Under the pieces are notes generated by a model. That model was given only the letters and a program-made list of their open reading frames with translations, made no database searches and was not told the origin of the DNA. Shown piece after piece: positions 23,058-23,550 of a stretch of 23,550 nucleotides of DNA. A program made the translations under genes and the position numbers. The stretch covers positions 1-23,550 of the forward strand of contig JAVFAR010000037.1 of the NCBI GenBank assembly GCA_034002365.1. The letters are read 5' to 3'. This DNA comes from Trichloromonas sp034002365 (lineage in GTDB: Bacteria > Desulfobacterota > Desulfuromonadia > Desulfuromonadales > Trichloromonadaceae). The stretch's first letter is position 1. Each line of letters starts with the position of its first letter.

Positions 23058-23550
23058 ATGACCGATCACCTGGTCCGCATTCTCAGCAAGGACGGTTCGC
23101 TGCGCGCCGTCGCCGCCGCCACCACGAACCTGACCGAAAGCATCCGCCGCCGCCAGGGGACCGACCCCACCGCCACCGTCGCCCTGGGCCGCCTGGTCGC
23201 CGGCGCGGCCCTGATGGGGGCGCTGCTCAAGGGGGATCAGCGGCTGGCGCTGATGATCGAGGGGAGCGGCCCCCTGCAGCGGCTGCACGCCGAAACCGAC
23301 GCCTTCGGCCATGTCCGCGGCTCGATCAAAAACCCGATCGCCGGGCTGCCGCCGAAAGCGGACCGGTTCGACGTCGCCGGGGCGGTAGGCAAGGCGGGGT
23401 TTCTGCATGTGGTCAAGGATCTCGGTCTGAAGGAGCCGTACCGGGGGATGGTCCAGCTCTACAGCAGCGAAATCGCCGAAGACCTGGCCTACTACCTGAC
23501 GACCTCAGAGCAGGTGCCGTCAACCGTCGGACTCGGCGTCGCCCTCGACC
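23058..23550 (+). CDS. hslO: Redox-regulated chaperone Hsp33, 5' part only (cut by window edge)
   Basis: The 164 residues visible begin MTDHLVRILSKDGSLRAVAA and show the Hsp33 fold signature: ATTNLTESIRRRQGTDPTAT, LGRLVAGAALMGALLKGD, and GSIKNP then GFLHVVKDLGLKEPYRGMVQ, ending in DLAYYLTTSEQVPSTVGLGV. Hsp33 is normally about 290 residues; the C-terminal CxC and CxxC zinc switch that activates the chaperone under oxidation lies beyond the window. ATG 23058 has AAGGAG 5 nt upstream. It is transcribed divergently from the nucleotidyltransferase gene and adds an oxidative-stress chaperone to the ClpB/Hsp20 genes in this window. Confidence 0.95.
   Translation, partial: MTDHLVRILSKDGSLRAVAAATTNLTESIRRRQGTDPTATVALGRLVAGAALMGALLKGDQRLALMIEGSGPLQRLHAETDAFGHVRGSIKNPIAGLPPKADRFDVAGAVGKAGFLHVVKDLGLKEPYRGMVQLYSSEIAEDLAYYLTTSEQVPSTVGLGVALD

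Overview
The window is high-GC DNA from a bacterium, most likely a deltaproteobacterium of the Desulfuromonadales (Geobacter/Desulfuromonas/Geoalkalibacter type). This is inferred from the mix seen here: a ten-haem c-type cytochrome, a sigma-54 activator and a sigma-54-like promoter, a c-di-GMP-type MshEN domain fused to a receiver, two radical SAM enzymes, and tandem small heat-shock proteins near clpB. No species can be named. There are no rRNA or tRNA genes, insertion sequences or CRISPR arrays. The window cuts a gene at each end.

Layout. (1) 1-7685, minus strand: a tight run glmU, glmS, a CLC chloride transporter, a UvrD/PcrA helicase and a DUF454 membrane protein. The last four are separated by 1-6 nt, and the ribosome-binding sites of clc and uvrD lie inside the 3' end of the preceding gene. 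A clear sigma-70 promoter lies upstream of glmU. (2) 7794-10256, plus strand: a conserved protein of unknown function and a B12-binding-type radical SAM enzyme, read divergently from glmU. (3) 10264-11557, minus strand: a thioredoxin-fold protein that has lost the first active-site cysteine, with an inverted repeat over its -10 box, then an MshEN-receiver fusion. (4) 11638-15566, minus strand: a heat-shock block of clpB and two hsp20 genes. The hsp20 pair has a sigma-54-like promoter with two palindromic repeats about 100 bp upstream. (5) 15609-18530, minus strand: a decahaem cytochrome with its own promoter, a small membrane protein resembling the C-terminus of DUF3999 proteins, and a sigma-54-dependent activator. 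(6) 18631-20491: a short ORF that looks like a broken SMR efflux gene, a small zinc-ribbon protein, a second radical SAM protein and a small secreted protein. (7) 20499-21868: a perfect 19-copy heptamer array with inverted degenerate copies, a superinfection-immunity-type membrane protein and a higBA toxin-antitoxin pair, which together look like a small accessory patch. (8) 21923-23550: a sugar-phosphate nucleotidyltransferase and, divergently, the start of hslO (Hsp33).

How the genes fit together. GlmS and GlmU make UDP-GlcNAc for the envelope. ClpB, two Hsp20 proteins and Hsp33 form a protein-quality-control theme. The cytochrome belongs to electron transfer. No complete novel multigene system was recognised. 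The most unusual items are the MshEN-receiver protein, the sigma-54-like hsp20 promoter, the heptamer array with inverted copies, the monothiol thioredoxin-like gene with its promoter-overlapping operator, and the apparent leaderless start of higB.
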